A DNA stretch of 64,000 bases, taken from NCBI GenBank assembly GCA_044225675.1, contig JBGAIH010000017.1:48482-112481 (forward strand). Direction: 5' to 3'. Under the pieces are notes generated by a model. That model was not told the DNA's origin, made no database searches, and worked only from the letters and a program-made list of their open reading frames with translations. Shown in pieces: positions 36,477-45,378 of this stretch. The translations under genes and the position numbers were made by a program. This DNA is from JACMQX01 sp044225675 (lineage in GTDB: Bacteria > Pseudomonadota > Gammaproteobacteria > Burkholderiales > Burkholderiaceae_C). Each line of letters starts with the position of its first letter. Position 1 is the first letter of the stretch.

Positions 36477-37730
36477 GTGACTCTCGCACAACAACAAGCG
36501 CCCAGCGCCTCCGTCCTGGCAGCCTCCGTGCCGGCGGCGGGCCATACCCTGGTGGCCGTCCTGCTCTGCGCGCTGGTGGCGGCCATGATGTTCTCCACCG
36601 CGCTGACCAACCTGCTGGCCGCCGGCGTCTGCGCGGCTGCAGCGGTCTACTGGTACCGCTACCGGCCCTGGGCGCTGCTGCGCACGCCGCTGGCGCTGCT
36701 GTGCCTGGCCTTCATCGGCTGGATGATCGTGCGCGACCTGACCGCGGGCAGCAGTCTGCGCGACACGTTTCGCGAGGTCAACGACTTCCGGCCGCTGATC
36801 TTCCTCGTGTTCTGGGCGCCGCTGTTCGCGCCGGTCAGGCATCGCCGCGTAGTGGCGCAGACCTTCTTCGCGTGCATGGCGCTGTTCTGCGTGGCCGCCC
36901 TGGCCTCCATCATGGTGCTGCACAAGCACATCACGGCCGTGGGGTTTCGCACCGGCCACGACCTCGCCGGGCCGATGATGGCCTTCGCCATCGTGGCCGC
37001 GCTGCAGATGGCGCTGGCCTCGGCCGGTCGCCAGCGCAGACTGTGGGCCGCCTTCGCGGCACTGGCCATTGCCACGCTGGCTTTCGCAACCGAGCGGCGC
37101 ACGGGTTACGTGGGATTCGCCACGGGCGTCACGGCGCTCGTCGTGCTGAATGCGTCGCGCCGCAATCTGCGCGCCCTGGCAGCCGGCGTCGTGCTGATCG
37201 CGCTGTCAGCGGCCCTCTTCCTTGCCTCGCCAGCGGCGCGCGAGCGCCTCATGAAGGTGGGTCAGGAAGTGTCCCAATTCAGCCAGACCGACCCGATGAA
37301 GCAGGGCCGCATCTACACCTCCAGCGGCCTGCGCCTGCGGTTCTGGACGGTGACGCTCGAAGTGATCAAGGACTCGCCGCTGGTGGGCAGCGGCGTGGCG
37401 CAGTTCGCCCACCGCTACAACCACTTCGACAACCTCATGGGCGGCTCGGTCGAGGCCACCGGCAATCCGCACAACGAGTACCTGTACGTCACGGCCGGCC
37501 TTGGCGTCATCGGCCTGGCCCTGTATCTGGCGATCTACGGGCGGATGGCCGCCGATGCCGCACGCCGGCCCGATCCGACCCAGCGGCGGCTCGTCTGGCT
37601 GGCGATCGTGACCTTCATGGTCAGCATCCTCTTCAACTCGCTGCTGATCGACATGGTGCCGGGCCACCTGTTTGCCCTGCTGCTGCTGTGCCTGGCCTGG
37701 TATCCGTGGCAGCTCACGCCGCCGGTGTAG
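36477..37730 (+). CDS. waaL: O-antigen ligase-like membrane protein (Wzy/WaaL fold)
   Basis: About 417 residues if the GTG at 36477 is used. A TTG at 36435 is the alternative, and no clear ribosome-binding site helps. It has 10-12 hydrophobic helices. The large periplasmic loop contains LRFWTVTLEVIKDSPLVGSG and GNPHNEYLYVTAGLGVIGL, where the His of PHNEYL is the conserved WaaL/Wzy_C residue. It would attach polysaccharide from the lipid carrier to lipid A-core. It could instead be a Wzy-type polymerase. Coupling with an ABC exporter in this island favours the ligase. Confidence 0.78.
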   Translation: MTLAQQQAPSASVLAASVPAAGHTLVAVLLCALVAAMMFSTALTNLLAAGVCAAAAVYWYRYRPWALLRTPLALLCLAFIGWMIVRDLTAGSSLRDTFREVNDFRPLIFLVFWAPLFAPVRHRRVVAQTFFACMALFCVAALASIMVLHKHITAVGFRTGHDLAGPMMAFAIVAALQMALASAGRQRRLWAAFAALAIATLAFATERRTGYVGFATGVTALVVLNASRRNLRALAAGVVLIALSAALFLASPAARERLMKVGQEVSQFSQTDPMKQGRIYTSSGLRLRFWTVTLEVIKDSPLVGSGVAQFAHRYNHFDNLMGGSVEATGNPHNEYLYVTAGLGVIGLALYLAIYGRMAADAARRPDPTQRRLVWLAIVTFMVSILFNSLLIDMVPGHLFALLLLCLAWYPWQLTPPV

Positions 37731-37741
37731 GAGGCTGCCGC

Positions 37742-38557
37742 ATGATCAGCATCATCACCGCCGTGCACAACCAGCTGCCGATGAACCGGCTGTTCCTGGA
37801 GCGGCTGCGCGTCGGCACGCGCCAGCCTTTTGAGCTGATCATCGTGGACAACGCCTCCACCGACGGCAGCGCGGACTTCTTCGAGTCCGAAGGCGTCACG
37901 GTCATCCGCAACCCGGCCAACTACTCCTATCCGCGCAGCCAGAACCTGGGCATTGCACGGGCGCGGCACGACTGGCTGGCCTTTCTCAACAACGACATCA
38001 TCGTGAGCCCGGGCTGGGACCAGACCCTCATGCGCTCGATGGAGGCCAACGGCCTGGAGGTGGCCACGAGCTGCGGCGTCGAGCGGCTTGAGACACCCGA
38101 GGCAACGCGCCACACCAAGCGCCGCTGGAAGCTGATCCGCGGCGTGGTGAGCGCGATGGGAACCGGCTATTCGCAGCTGCGCTGGATGCATCGGCTGATG
38201 TATCCGGACTGGCCGGCCTTCTGCGCACGCCGCCAACGCGACTTCGCGCAGAAGGTGCTGCTCGGCTTCGTGGGCAACACCGTGATGATCCGCCGCAGCG
38301 CGTTGGGCAAGATCGGCCTGTGGGACGAGCGCATTCAGGCGGCCGACTTCGACCTGTACCTGCGCACCGCGGTGCGCGCGCGCGACGTGGGCGACATCCG
38401 CCCGATGCACATCGCGCTCGACTGCTTCGTGCACCACTACATCCGGCTGACGATCAAGGGGGGCTACCCGCCGTTTGCCGATGCCGCCAACCTGATGGCG
38501 CTGGACGCCAAATGGCCGGCGCATGAGTTGGCGCTGCTGAAGGACGCGCAGGCCTGA
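37742..38557 (+). CDS. family 2 glycosyltransferase
   Basis: 271 residues starting 12 bases after the ligase gene. GT-A features are visible: SIITAVHNQLPMNRLFLERL, IIVDNASTDGSADFF (nucleotide site) and LAFLNNDIIVSPGWD (DxD-like). VMIRRSALGKIGLWDERI and AADFDLYLRTA form the acceptor side. No membrane span is evident, so it is probably a cytoplasmic enzyme working on LPS core or O-antigen. Donor and acceptor are unknown. Confidence 0.87.
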   Translation: MISIITAVHNQLPMNRLFLERLRVGTRQPFELIIVDNASTDGSADFFESEGVTVIRNPANYSYPRSQNLGIARARHDWLAFLNNDIIVSPGWDQTLMRSMEANGLEVATSCGVERLETPEATRHTKRRWKLIRGVVSAMGTGYSQLRWMHRLMYPDWPAFCARRQRDFAQKVLLGFVGNTVMIRRSALGKIGLWDERIQAADFDLYLRTAVRARDVGDIRPMHIALDCFVHHYIRLTIKGGYPPFADAANLMALDAKWPAHELALLKDAQA

Positions 38558-38572
38558 GAGTCCGGCGGTGCT

Positions 38573-38592
38573 GCGGCGCCCGGCCGCGCCGC
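38573..38592. terminator. hairpin between convergent glycosyltransferase and sugar-transferase genes
   Basis: GCGGCGC (38573-38579) and GCGCCGC (38586-38592) form a perfect 7-base GC stem with loop CCGGCC, placed 16 bases after one stop codon and 39 before the convergent one. No T-run is present on either side. A bidirectional role is plausible but weakly supported. Confidence 0.35.
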
Positions 38593-38630
38593 CAACTGCA
38601 TCGGCCGCCGCCCTGCAGCGCGCCGCAGTC

Positions 38631-40094
38631 CTACATCGCGCCGCGGCCCGACAGGACCACGCGCACCGTCTTGAGCAGGATCACCCAGTCGACCCAGAGC
38701 GACCAGTTGCGCACATACCAGCCGTCGTAGGCCGCGCGCTGCTCGAAAGTGGTCTGGCTGCGCCCGCCCACCTGCCAAAGGCCGGTGATGCCCGGCAGCA
38801 CCTGCTCGTAGAGCGCCATGGCCTGGTGCGGGTACTGCCCGAGCTCGCGCCGCAGCAGCGGACGCGGCCCCACAAGGCTCATGTCGCCGCGCAGCACGTT
38901 CCACAGCTGGGGCAACTCGTCGACGCTGGTGCGGCGGATCCAGCGGCCGACCCTGAGCACCCGGGGATCGTCCGGCAGCTTGAAGTTGCCTTCTTCATAG
39001 CGGCGGTACAGCTCGGGATTGGCGTCGCGCCAGGATGAAAGGCGGGCGTCGGCATCACGCACCATGGAGCGGAACTTGATGAACGAGAAGTCGAGCCCGC
39101 CCTTTCCGACCCGTGGCTGGGTGTAGAGCACCGGGCCGCCGTCCTCGCGCCAGATGCGCCAGGCCACGAAAGCCATGAGCGGCGACAGCAGCACCAGCAG
39201 GCCGAGCGAGGCCACGATGTCGAAAATGCGCTTGAGCCAGCGCGAGGTCGGACTCAGCAGCTTGTGCTGCAGCCGAAGGAAGAGCACGTCGTTGCTGAAG
39301 AAATGCTGGGCCTGCATGCCGTGGACGGGCAGGCCCTGGAGGGCAGGAACGACGAACACCTCTAACGCATGCTCGTGCATGTCGGCAGCGATCGAGGCCA
39401 TCCGGCTCTGCTGCCGTTCATCCAGGAGCAGGACGATGACCTCGCATCCCAGTTGACGGGCCAGGAGATCCACATGTTCGACGTCCGAATAGACCTGGTA
39501 AGGAAGGGAAGTGGTCGTGTCCGTCCTGGACTCGCTCAAGGGCAGTGCGAGCGCGACGACATCGAAGCCTGCGTGCCTCTCCTGGGTCATCGCCTTGAAA
39601 ACAGGCCCCGACGACTCGGGATTGCCCACCAGCAAGGCGCGGCGCTGCCACAGCCCAAGCGAAATAAGCGCCTCGCGAACCAATACCCGGCCGACGGGGA
39701 GATAGACGAAGACCAGCAGCCAGGCCAAGACCAGAACCGTCCGGTTGAATGCGACCTGGAGCAGAAAGTTGATGGCGAAATTGAACAATGCGGCGGATGC
39801 CGCATACCGCCATTGCTGCCGGGTCTCCTCCCAGAATGCCATCCGCCGCACATACTGCCCCGTCCAGGCCGTCGCCAGCAGGATCAGCAAGGTCATGAGC
39901 GTGAAGACGGTGCCGGCCAAGGTCGTCACCGGAACCACGTCCTGCCAGGAGAAGCGCCCGAACAGGGACGAAATGAAGACGGCCGTGACCCATGCCAGAA
40001 GCAGCATCACGAGATCGCTCGCGAAGATGGCGGCGGCGCGCAAGCGCCGGTGCTTAGGCTTTAGTCCTGGGGGAAGATGGGTCGGCGCTTGCAT
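38631..40094 (-). CDS. WbaP/WcaJ-type undecaprenyl-phosphate sugar-1-phosphate transferase
   Basis: 487 residues from ATG 40094 (a TTG 17 codons upstream is the alternative). The N-terminal half has four or five membrane helices and a CoA-binding-like cytoplasmic domain (RALLVGNPESSG). The C-terminal catalytic domain has VGKGGLDFSFIKFRSM, TSVDELPQLWNVLRGDMSLV and GPRPLLRRELGQY. It starts glycan synthesis by moving a hexose-1-phosphate (often galactose or glucose) to undecaprenyl phosphate in the inner membrane. A-band synthesis in Pseudomonas uses a GlcNAc-1-P starter instead, so this transferase may serve a second polymer. Confidence 0.88.
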   Translation of the reverse strand: MQAPTHLPPGLKPKHRRLRAAAIFASDLVMLLLAWVTAVFISSLFGRFSWQDVVPVTTLAGTVFTLMTLLILLATAWTGQYVRRMAFWEETRQQWRYAASAALFNFAINFLLQVAFNRTVLVLAWLLVFVYLPVGRVLVREALISLGLWQRRALLVGNPESSGPVFKAMTQERHAGFDVVALALPLSESRTDTTTSLPYQVYSDVEHVDLLARQLGCEVIVLLLDERQQSRMASIAADMHEHALEVFVVPALQGLPVHGMQAQHFFSNDVLFLRLQHKLLSPTSRWLKRIFDIVASLGLLVLLSPLMAFVAWRIWREDGGPVLYTQPRVGKGGLDFSFIKFRSMVRDADARLSSWRDANPELYRRYEEGNFKLPDDPRVLRVGRWIRRTSVDELPQLWNVLRGDMSLVGPRPLLRRELGQYPHQAMALYEQVLPGITGLWQVGGRSQTTFEQRAAYDGWYVRNWSLWVDWVILLKTVRVVLSGRGAM

Positions 40095-40171
40095 TGCAGA
40101 GAGTAATAGTCGCCGGATGGGATAAGCGCCATACCTTGACCACAAATTCTAGAAGATTGTTCCGAAGCGTC

Positions 40172-41830
40172 TCACCAGTGGGTCGCCCAACGCAGGGTGC
40201 GCAGGTCGAGCTGGCACACGTTACTCAAGTTGTGTTTGGCCACATAGCCACGAACGTTGACCATGTACTCCGGCTCTGTGGGATGCGCGAACATCCAGTC
40301 CGGCGGATTGAAGGATGCGATGCCGTTGATGGTGGGGATACGCGCGAGCTCGGCGATCAACATGGCCGTCACGTTGTGGGCGTAGTGGTTCGGCGCCCAG
40401 CCCTGGGAAAGCGACTGACCGGGCAAGGCAGTAACAAAAAACGAATGGCATTCGGCGGGAGCGGGCACCCAGCCCTGGATCCGACGAATCTCGGCTTTCC
40501 TGTCAAGGTGCACGTATCCCGAATTCAGCTCCACCGCGATGAGCGCGACTGCGAGGAGAGCCCATGCAGCCAGGTTCCACGGTCTGAACCGGTGATGAAG
40601 GTAGAACATGCCGACCATGACGACGGGGCCGACCAGAAACATCAGGTAGGCGGTGACGACACTCAGCGCCCGCGCGCCCGGCACGAACTGGAATACATAA
40701 GTCCACAGGCTCGCGGAGCCGAAGCGCATGGTCAGCAGCACGATGACGCCTGTCGCCAAAGCACACGTCATGACCAGCACACTCCGGCGCAAGCGAAATG
40801 CAAGGATGGCTCCGAGGGCGAACAGAAGGGCCATGGGCAGGGAAAATCCGGTGTTGTAGTACTCCCCGTTGGGCGTGTAGCTAGGGCTCACGACATGCAG
40901 GAATGCGTTGTAGAGGCCTCCCAGAACGTAGTTCTCCGTTCCGATCTGAAGAATGCTCTCCCATGGGACGGTGTTGCGAAACACTGTCTCGAACGGACGC
41001 ATGCCCGTCTGCTTAGCCTTGAACAGGTACACATGCAGGAGGGGCGCGACGGACAGGACTCCGACCACCGCGACGCCGAGCAACACCAGAATCTGCCGAC
41101 CCGCTTGCCTGAAAGCGAGGGCCAGCTGGTCGCGGCCTGCCAGGACAGCAGCGATGGGAACGAAAACCATCAGAAAGAATCCGAAGAACCATGCCATGTA
41201 AAAGCAGGTGATGGACCATGCACCGAACAGGATCGCGAAAGCCGCACCGTGGGTCGCCAGCACCACGCGGTCTCCCCGAAGGAGAGCGTCCCACGCATTC
41301 CAGAGCAGAACGGCCAATAGCGGCGCCAGCCCGATGGACGCGAACTGAAGGCGTTGCCCGTGCACCGACAGGCTGTTGGCAAGCACGAACAGGACAGCGC
41401 CCAGAAGGGCCCATCGAAAGTCGAGCTGAAACATCCTTCGTGCTGCCCAGAAGAACGCTGCGTACGCGAACGCCCTGCCTGCAGCGTTGGTCAGCTCCGA
41501 CGCGAGGAACGGTTCGATGTGCATCCAACGGAGCAGTGAATAGACCACGCCGAAAAGAAAGTATCCGTCGGTATGGCCCAAGGTCCGCTGATACGGGTAG
41601 AAGTAGTTGGCGACTCGCCAATCCGACCAACCCTGGAAGGTGTTGAACCAGTGCTCCAGGATCGCGACGACGATCACCGCGTCATAAGAGTCCCCATTGA
41701 GTCGATCAAAGCCGGAAGCAATCTGGATACGGAAGAAGATGCCCAGGCAAAGCAGCAGGCCTGCAACGAACCAGACGCCCCGTCTGATCAACTCTTTCCA
41801 GCAGGGGGGGGCAGAAGTCACACTAGTCAT
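40172..41830 (-). CDS. large polytopic membrane protein, glycosyltransferase-like
   Basis: 552 residues from ATG 41828-41830, overlapping the GtrA stop by 8 bases. It has 11-12 hydrophobic helices with a first loop carrying acidic residues (DRLNGDSYDAVIVVAILEHW) and a C-terminal periplasmic-like domain (GWVPAPAECHSFFVTALPGQ). This layout suits a GT-C-type transferase or O-antigen modification enzyme using a polyprenyl-linked sugar. Its neighbours GtrA and a DPM1-like GT2 fit the serotype-conversion model, in which it would be the third member. No specific family was recognised. Confidence 0.6.
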   Translation of the reverse strand: MTSVTSAPPCWKELIRRGVWFVAGLLLCLGIFFRIQIASGFDRLNGDSYDAVIVVAILEHWFNTFQGWSDWRVANYFYPYQRTLGHTDGYFLFGVVYSLLRWMHIEPFLASELTNAAGRAFAYAAFFWAARRMFQLDFRWALLGAVLFVLANSLSVHGQRLQFASIGLAPLLAVLLWNAWDALLRGDRVVLATHGAAFAILFGAWSITCFYMAWFFGFFLMVFVPIAAVLAGRDQLALAFRQAGRQILVLLGVAVVGVLSVAPLLHVYLFKAKQTGMRPFETVFRNTVPWESILQIGTENYVLGGLYNAFLHVVSPSYTPNGEYYNTGFSLPMALLFALGAILAFRLRRSVLVMTCALATGVIVLLTMRFGSASLWTYVFQFVPGARALSVVTAYLMFLVGPVVMVGMFYLHHRFRPWNLAAWALLAVALIAVELNSGYVHLDRKAEIRRIQGWVPAPAECHSFFVTALPGQSLSQGWAPNHYAHNVTAMLIAELARIPTINGIASFNPPDWMFAHPTEPEYMVNVRGYVAKHNLSNVCQLDLRTLRWATHW

Positions 41831-42227
41831 GAGAGTCAAGACGACGCTTGTCGTTGAAGATCCAGAAGCGTCCTAGCACAAAACCATTCAAGGCCACGAG
41901 CGGCAAGGAGATGATTTTTCCCGCCAGCGCGTGCCCCCACCACAGATCTGTCAGGGAGACCAGCAGGATCGTCATCAGGTAGTTGACGAGCACGAGCATC
42001 AGGTACCGGACGACTTGCCCATGCGCATAGCTCACCCCGAAGGTAACACGTGAATGGAGTGCGAAGTTCAGCATCAGTCCCGCCGCAAAGCCACAGCTTG
42101 CGGATATCAAAGCAGAGACCTTGAGTCCGATGAGAATCTGCATCAGGCCGATGTCTACGATCGCGCACAGGACGCCCACCGCGAGATACACCAGAAATTG
42201 CCGGGAGAGGTGTCTAGGCAAGGTCAC
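41823..42227 (-). CDS. GtrA-family flippase-like membrane protein
   Basis: Four transmembrane helices with the GtrA pattern: QFLVYLAVGVLCAIVDIGLM, NFALHSRVTFG and LVALNGFVLGRFWIF. The family is thought to flip undecaprenyl-phosphate-linked sugars. A GTG start at 42227 gives 134 residues, the usual GtrA size. An ATG at 42335 would overlap the upstream glycosyltransferase by 74 bases and add a non-conserved stretch. Order GT2-GtrA-polytopic protein matches the three-gene gtr logic of O-antigen glucosylation. Confidence 0.75.
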   Translation of the reverse strand: MTLPRHLSRQFLVYLAVGVLCAIVDIGLMQILIGLKVSALISASCGFAAGLMLNFALHSRVTFGVSYAHGQVVRYLMLVLVNYLMTILLVSLTDLWWGHALAGKIISLPLVALNGFVLGRFWIFNDKRRLDSHD

Positions 42228-42261
42228 AGGCTCCGTGGCGGGTCCGCCTGGGTCACGCCCG

Positions 42262-43254
42262 TCAGAAGGACGCGCCGCTGCGACGGCCGGCAACAGCGCT
42301 GCGCTGAAGCGGTCGTCGCGGGACAGCGGCCACATCGTGACCGATGAACGCCAACAGGAACTGGACCCCCACCAGAAACGTCAATCCAGCCAGCATCACG
42401 GTTCCGGATGGCGCAGATACCGATGCGTGCGCGAAGGACATCCATCGGCTTGCACCGTAAAGGGTTCCGAAGGCCACGAGGCCGAGGCCGAGAGGCAGCT
42501 CCACGGAAGCGACAGACATGTCGCGCAGGTAGTAGTTGTAGAAGATGCGTTTGCCGAAATTGCGGATGTGCTTGATCAGGAACTCGCCAACGACTTTCGA
42601 GATCTTCAGATGGCTCACCTCGTCCGCATAGCGCGCCTCCATCGGAATATCCACCACGACAGCACGCAGGGTGTTCAGCCTGAACAGCATGTCCGTCTCG
42701 AAGAAATAGCGCTTGCTGATCTTTCCGAACGGCAGATGAGAAGCGGCCGTGCGATGAATCGCCGTGTAACCGTTGGTCGGATCGAAAAGATCCCAGTATC
42801 CCGAAGAAAGCTTGGACAGGAATGAAAGAGCGGCGTTGCCGAACAGACGCATGCGCGGCATCGTCCTGACACCCTCAAGATCGAAGAACCGATTTCCTTT
42901 GGTGTAGTCTGCCTCTCCTTCCGCGATCGGGGCGACGAAGTCATCGATCAGCGCAGGATCCATCTGGCCATCGCCATCGATCTTGACGATCACGTCAGCT
43001 CCAGCGTCAAGCGCGGCGCGATAACCCGTCATTACCGCGCCCCCGACCCCTTGGTTTTCCGAATGGGTCAGCACCGTGACGCGTGCGTCATCACAGTTCG
43101 CGCGCACGAAGGCGCCCGATCCATCCGGGCAGCAATCGTCCACAATGAAGATGAAAGACACTTGGGGACCGATCCGTCGAATGACGTCCAGGATATGCGC
43201 GCGCACCTTGTAGCAGGGAAGAACGGCAGCGATCTTGCACTCACTCATATGCAT
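42262..43254 (-). CDS. DPM1-like family 2 glycosyltransferase (polyprenyl-phosphate sugar synthase)
   Basis: About 330 residues (an in-frame TTG start at 43266 is possible). GT-A motifs: IAAVLPCYKVRAHILDVIRR, IVDDCCPDGSGAF and VIVKIDGDGQMDPALIDDF with the DxD. Two C-terminal helices (PLGLGLVAFGTLYGA; GTVMLAGLTFLVGVQFLLAF) resemble GtrB-type transferases, which make undecaprenyl-phosphate-glucose. It precedes the GtrA gene, supporting a polyprenyl-linked donor for sugar decoration of the polymer. Confidence 0.82.
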   Translation of the reverse strand: MHMSECKIAAVLPCYKVRAHILDVIRRIGPQVSFIFIVDDCCPDGSGAFVRANCDDARVTVLTHSENQGVGGAVMTGYRAALDAGADVIVKIDGDGQMDPALIDDFVAPIAEGEADYTKGNRFFDLEGVRTMPRMRLFGNAALSFLSKLSSGYWDLFDPTNGYTAIHRTAASHLPFGKISKRYFFETDMLFRLNTLRAVVVDIPMEARYADEVSHLKISKVVGEFLIKHIRNFGKRIFYNYYLRDMSVASVELPLGLGLVAFGTLYGASRWMSFAHASVSAPSGTVMLAGLTFLVGVQFLLAFIGHDVAAVPRRPLQRSAVAGRRSGASF

Positions 43255-43340
43255 GGGTTTGTCCAAGCCTCATCGGGTATAAGAAATCGGAGGATCAAGT
43301 AGAATGCTTGACATGTCAACACGCGCCGCAAGACGGTGGT

Positions 43341-44468
43341 TCATGTCAGCGCCCGCAAGGTCTCGAGTGTCCGAGCCGCCGTCTTGTCCCAGCTGAAACC
43401 GCGCGCGCGTTCGAGACCCGCTGCCGCCCGCAGCGACGTGGCCGAGGGCTCCTCGACGATACGCCTCATTGCGTCGGCAATCGACTCGACCGATAGAGGG
43501 TCGACCAGCAACGCCGCGTCGCCCGCCACTTCAGGCAGTGATGTCGTTCCGGACGTCACCACTGGCGTGCCCGCTGCGAAAGCCTCCAGAACCGGCAGGC
43601 CGAAGCCCTCATAGAGCGAAGGGAATACCAAGGCTGTCGCCGCCTGGAGAATGCCATGTAGCTGAGGCCCCGGCACGTACTTCAACCAGCGTCCATTACC
43701 GGACGCTTCAAGCCCCGCCAGCAAAGGAAGCAGCTCGTCGTTCTGCCAGCCGGCCTGGCCCACGATGACCAGAGGATGTTCGCGTCGCATGGCAGCGGGT
43801 AACGATGCGTGAGCAGCGATGAGTCTGGCGACGTTCTTTCGGGGCTGCAACGTGCCCACGAACAGGAAGTACCCCGCCCTCAGACCGAAGCCATTCAATG
43901 CGGCCGTCATGTCCTCCACGCTGCATCGATGGAAGAACGACGCATTCACGCCCAGCGGAATCGGGACGATGTCTTGCCTTGGTACATCTAGGCATTGAGC
44001 GATGTCATCGGCCGAGAAGTCCGAGATGGTGATGATCTTTTGTGCCCAGGTCGTGGCTCTGCGAAAGGCATGGTTCTTGAAGACGCGCAAGCGCTGATTC
44101 ACCCACTCCGGATGCCGCAGGCCGATGACGTCCATGATCGTCGCCACGACGGGTACGCGATTCAATTTGGGAATGTGGTGATCCGTCGCATGGAATACGT
44201 CGATCCGGCCCTCAACCGAAGACGTACCGGGAAAACGGACGCCGCACAGAACACTCATCGCGACGGCGGTCTGGTACGGCAATGGCATCGACACGGCGCC
44301 GCCCACACCGGATTGCAACGCGCGCCCGAAAACAACGGGAAGCACATCTGGCGATGGCCTGCTTGCCGCGTACTGCTTCAGCAATTCCGCCGTGTACGTC
44401 CCGATGCCGTCGATGTGGCCTGAGGCGCGCCCTCTCGCCAGAACGGTACAGCCGACTCCCAGTCTCAT
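43341..44468 (-). CDS. family 4 glycosyltransferase (GT-B fold)
   Basis: 375 residues. The N-domain (GHIDGIGTYTAELLKQYAAS) has the GIGxY pattern of mannosyl/rhamnosyl-type transferases. The C-domain carries GYFLFVGTLQPRKNVARLI and FPSLYEGFGLPVLEAFAAGT, containing the E-x7-E donor-binding motif. It is likely a GDP-sugar transferase acting on the O-chain, given the adjacent rmd and gmd genes. The actual linkage is unknown. Confidence 0.9.
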   Translation of the reverse strand: MRLGVGCTVLARGRASGHIDGIGTYTAELLKQYAASRPSPDVLPVVFGRALQSGVGGAVSMPLPYQTAVAMSVLCGVRFPGTSSVEGRIDVFHATDHHIPKLNRVPVVATIMDVIGLRHPEWVNQRLRVFKNHAFRRATTWAQKIITISDFSADDIAQCLDVPRQDIVPIPLGVNASFFHRCSVEDMTAALNGFGLRAGYFLFVGTLQPRKNVARLIAAHASLPAAMRREHPLVIVGQAGWQNDELLPLLAGLEASGNGRWLKYVPGPQLHGILQAATALVFPSLYEGFGLPVLEAFAAGTPVVTSGTTSLPEVAGDAALLVDPLSVESIADAMRRIVEEPSATSLRAAAGLERARGFSWDKTAARTLETLRALT

Positions 44469-44481
44469 GAAGTGAACCTTC

Positions 44482-45333
44482 TCATCCGCAAGCCGTGAGC
44501 ATCCATTCGAGCGTTTCGCCGAGATCGGGTGAAGCCAACGCGCCCAGGTGCTCGTGCAGCTTCGCAGGATCGCCGAACAGCGTAACTACCTCATTCGCTC
44601 TGACGAAGGCCGGATTGACGACCACCTCCGGCCGATGGCCAGTCATGGAGACCAGACGCTCAATGACCGAACGCAAAGCGTGGGGAACACCGCTGCAGAT
44701 GTTGTAGATTTCTCCCGTGCGCCCGTTTTCAAGAAGGCGCCCGTAGGCTTCGCAGACAAACCGGATGTCGTTGAACTCGCGCTCCACATCCAGGTTGCCC
44801 AACTCGATCCGGGGAGCCCGACGGACGAAATGGTCGACCAGCTTGGGGATGATGAATGACGGATTCTGGCCCCGCCCGGTGTAATTGAAGGGTCGCGCGA
44901 TGATCAGTGGCAGGCTCGCGGCGTAGGTAAGCGCCATGAGTTCCATGGACAGCTTGCTCATCGCATAGTGATTCACTGGCGCGGGCATCTGACGTTCGCT
45001 GATGGGTGATGTCCTTGTGTCGCCGTAGACGTTGGCACTGCTGGCCAGGACAATTCGCTCCGGCCGGCGAGCGAGCCCCTTCAACGCTTCCAGCAGATTC
45101 AGCGTTCCGAAGAGATTGACATCATAGAACGCCTTGGCGTTAGCGTGTCCGACGAAGCTGATCGCCGCGAGATGAAGGACGTGAGTCGGTGAGACCGATT
45201 CGACCTCCCGCTTCACCGCCTCCGCATCCGTCAGATCGGCTCTCAGCGGGATCACCGCGCGGCCCTGCGCTGCAGCATGCGCAACGAAGTGCACGCCCGT
45301 GAAGCCATCGGCTCCCGTGACCAAAAGCGTCAT
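44482..45333 (-). CDS. rmd: GDP-6-deoxy-D-mannose reductase (GDP-D-rhamnose synthase)
   Basis: 283 residues from ATG 45331-45333 (an upstream start is possible but poorly supported). Extended SDR: LVTGADGFTGVHFVAHA cofactor loop, HLAAISFVGHANAKAFYDVN, YGDTRTSPISE and YAMSKLSMELMAL with Tyr-xxx-Lys. Rmd reduces GDP-4-keto-6-deoxymannose, the Gmd product, to GDP-D-rhamnose. Gmd lies 45 bases upstream. GDP-fucose synthase (Fcl) would be longer and differ in motif, so Rmd is preferred. Confidence 0.82.
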   Translation of the reverse strand: MTLLVTGADGFTGVHFVAHAAAQGRAVIPLRADLTDAEAVKREVESVSPTHVLHLAAISFVGHANAKAFYDVNLFGTLNLLEALKGLARRPERIVLASSANVYGDTRTSPISERQMPAPVNHYAMSKLSMELMALTYAASLPLIIARPFNYTGRGQNPSFIIPKLVDHFVRRAPRIELGNLDVEREFNDIRFVCEAYGRLLENGRTGEIYNICSGVPHALRSVIERLVSMTGHRPEVVVNPAFVRANEVVTLFGDPAKLHEHLGALASPDLGETLEWMLTACG

Positions 45334-45378
45334 TGCACAGTTCCGTTCATGCTTGTTGCCATCGGGCAAGCCGTCCCA

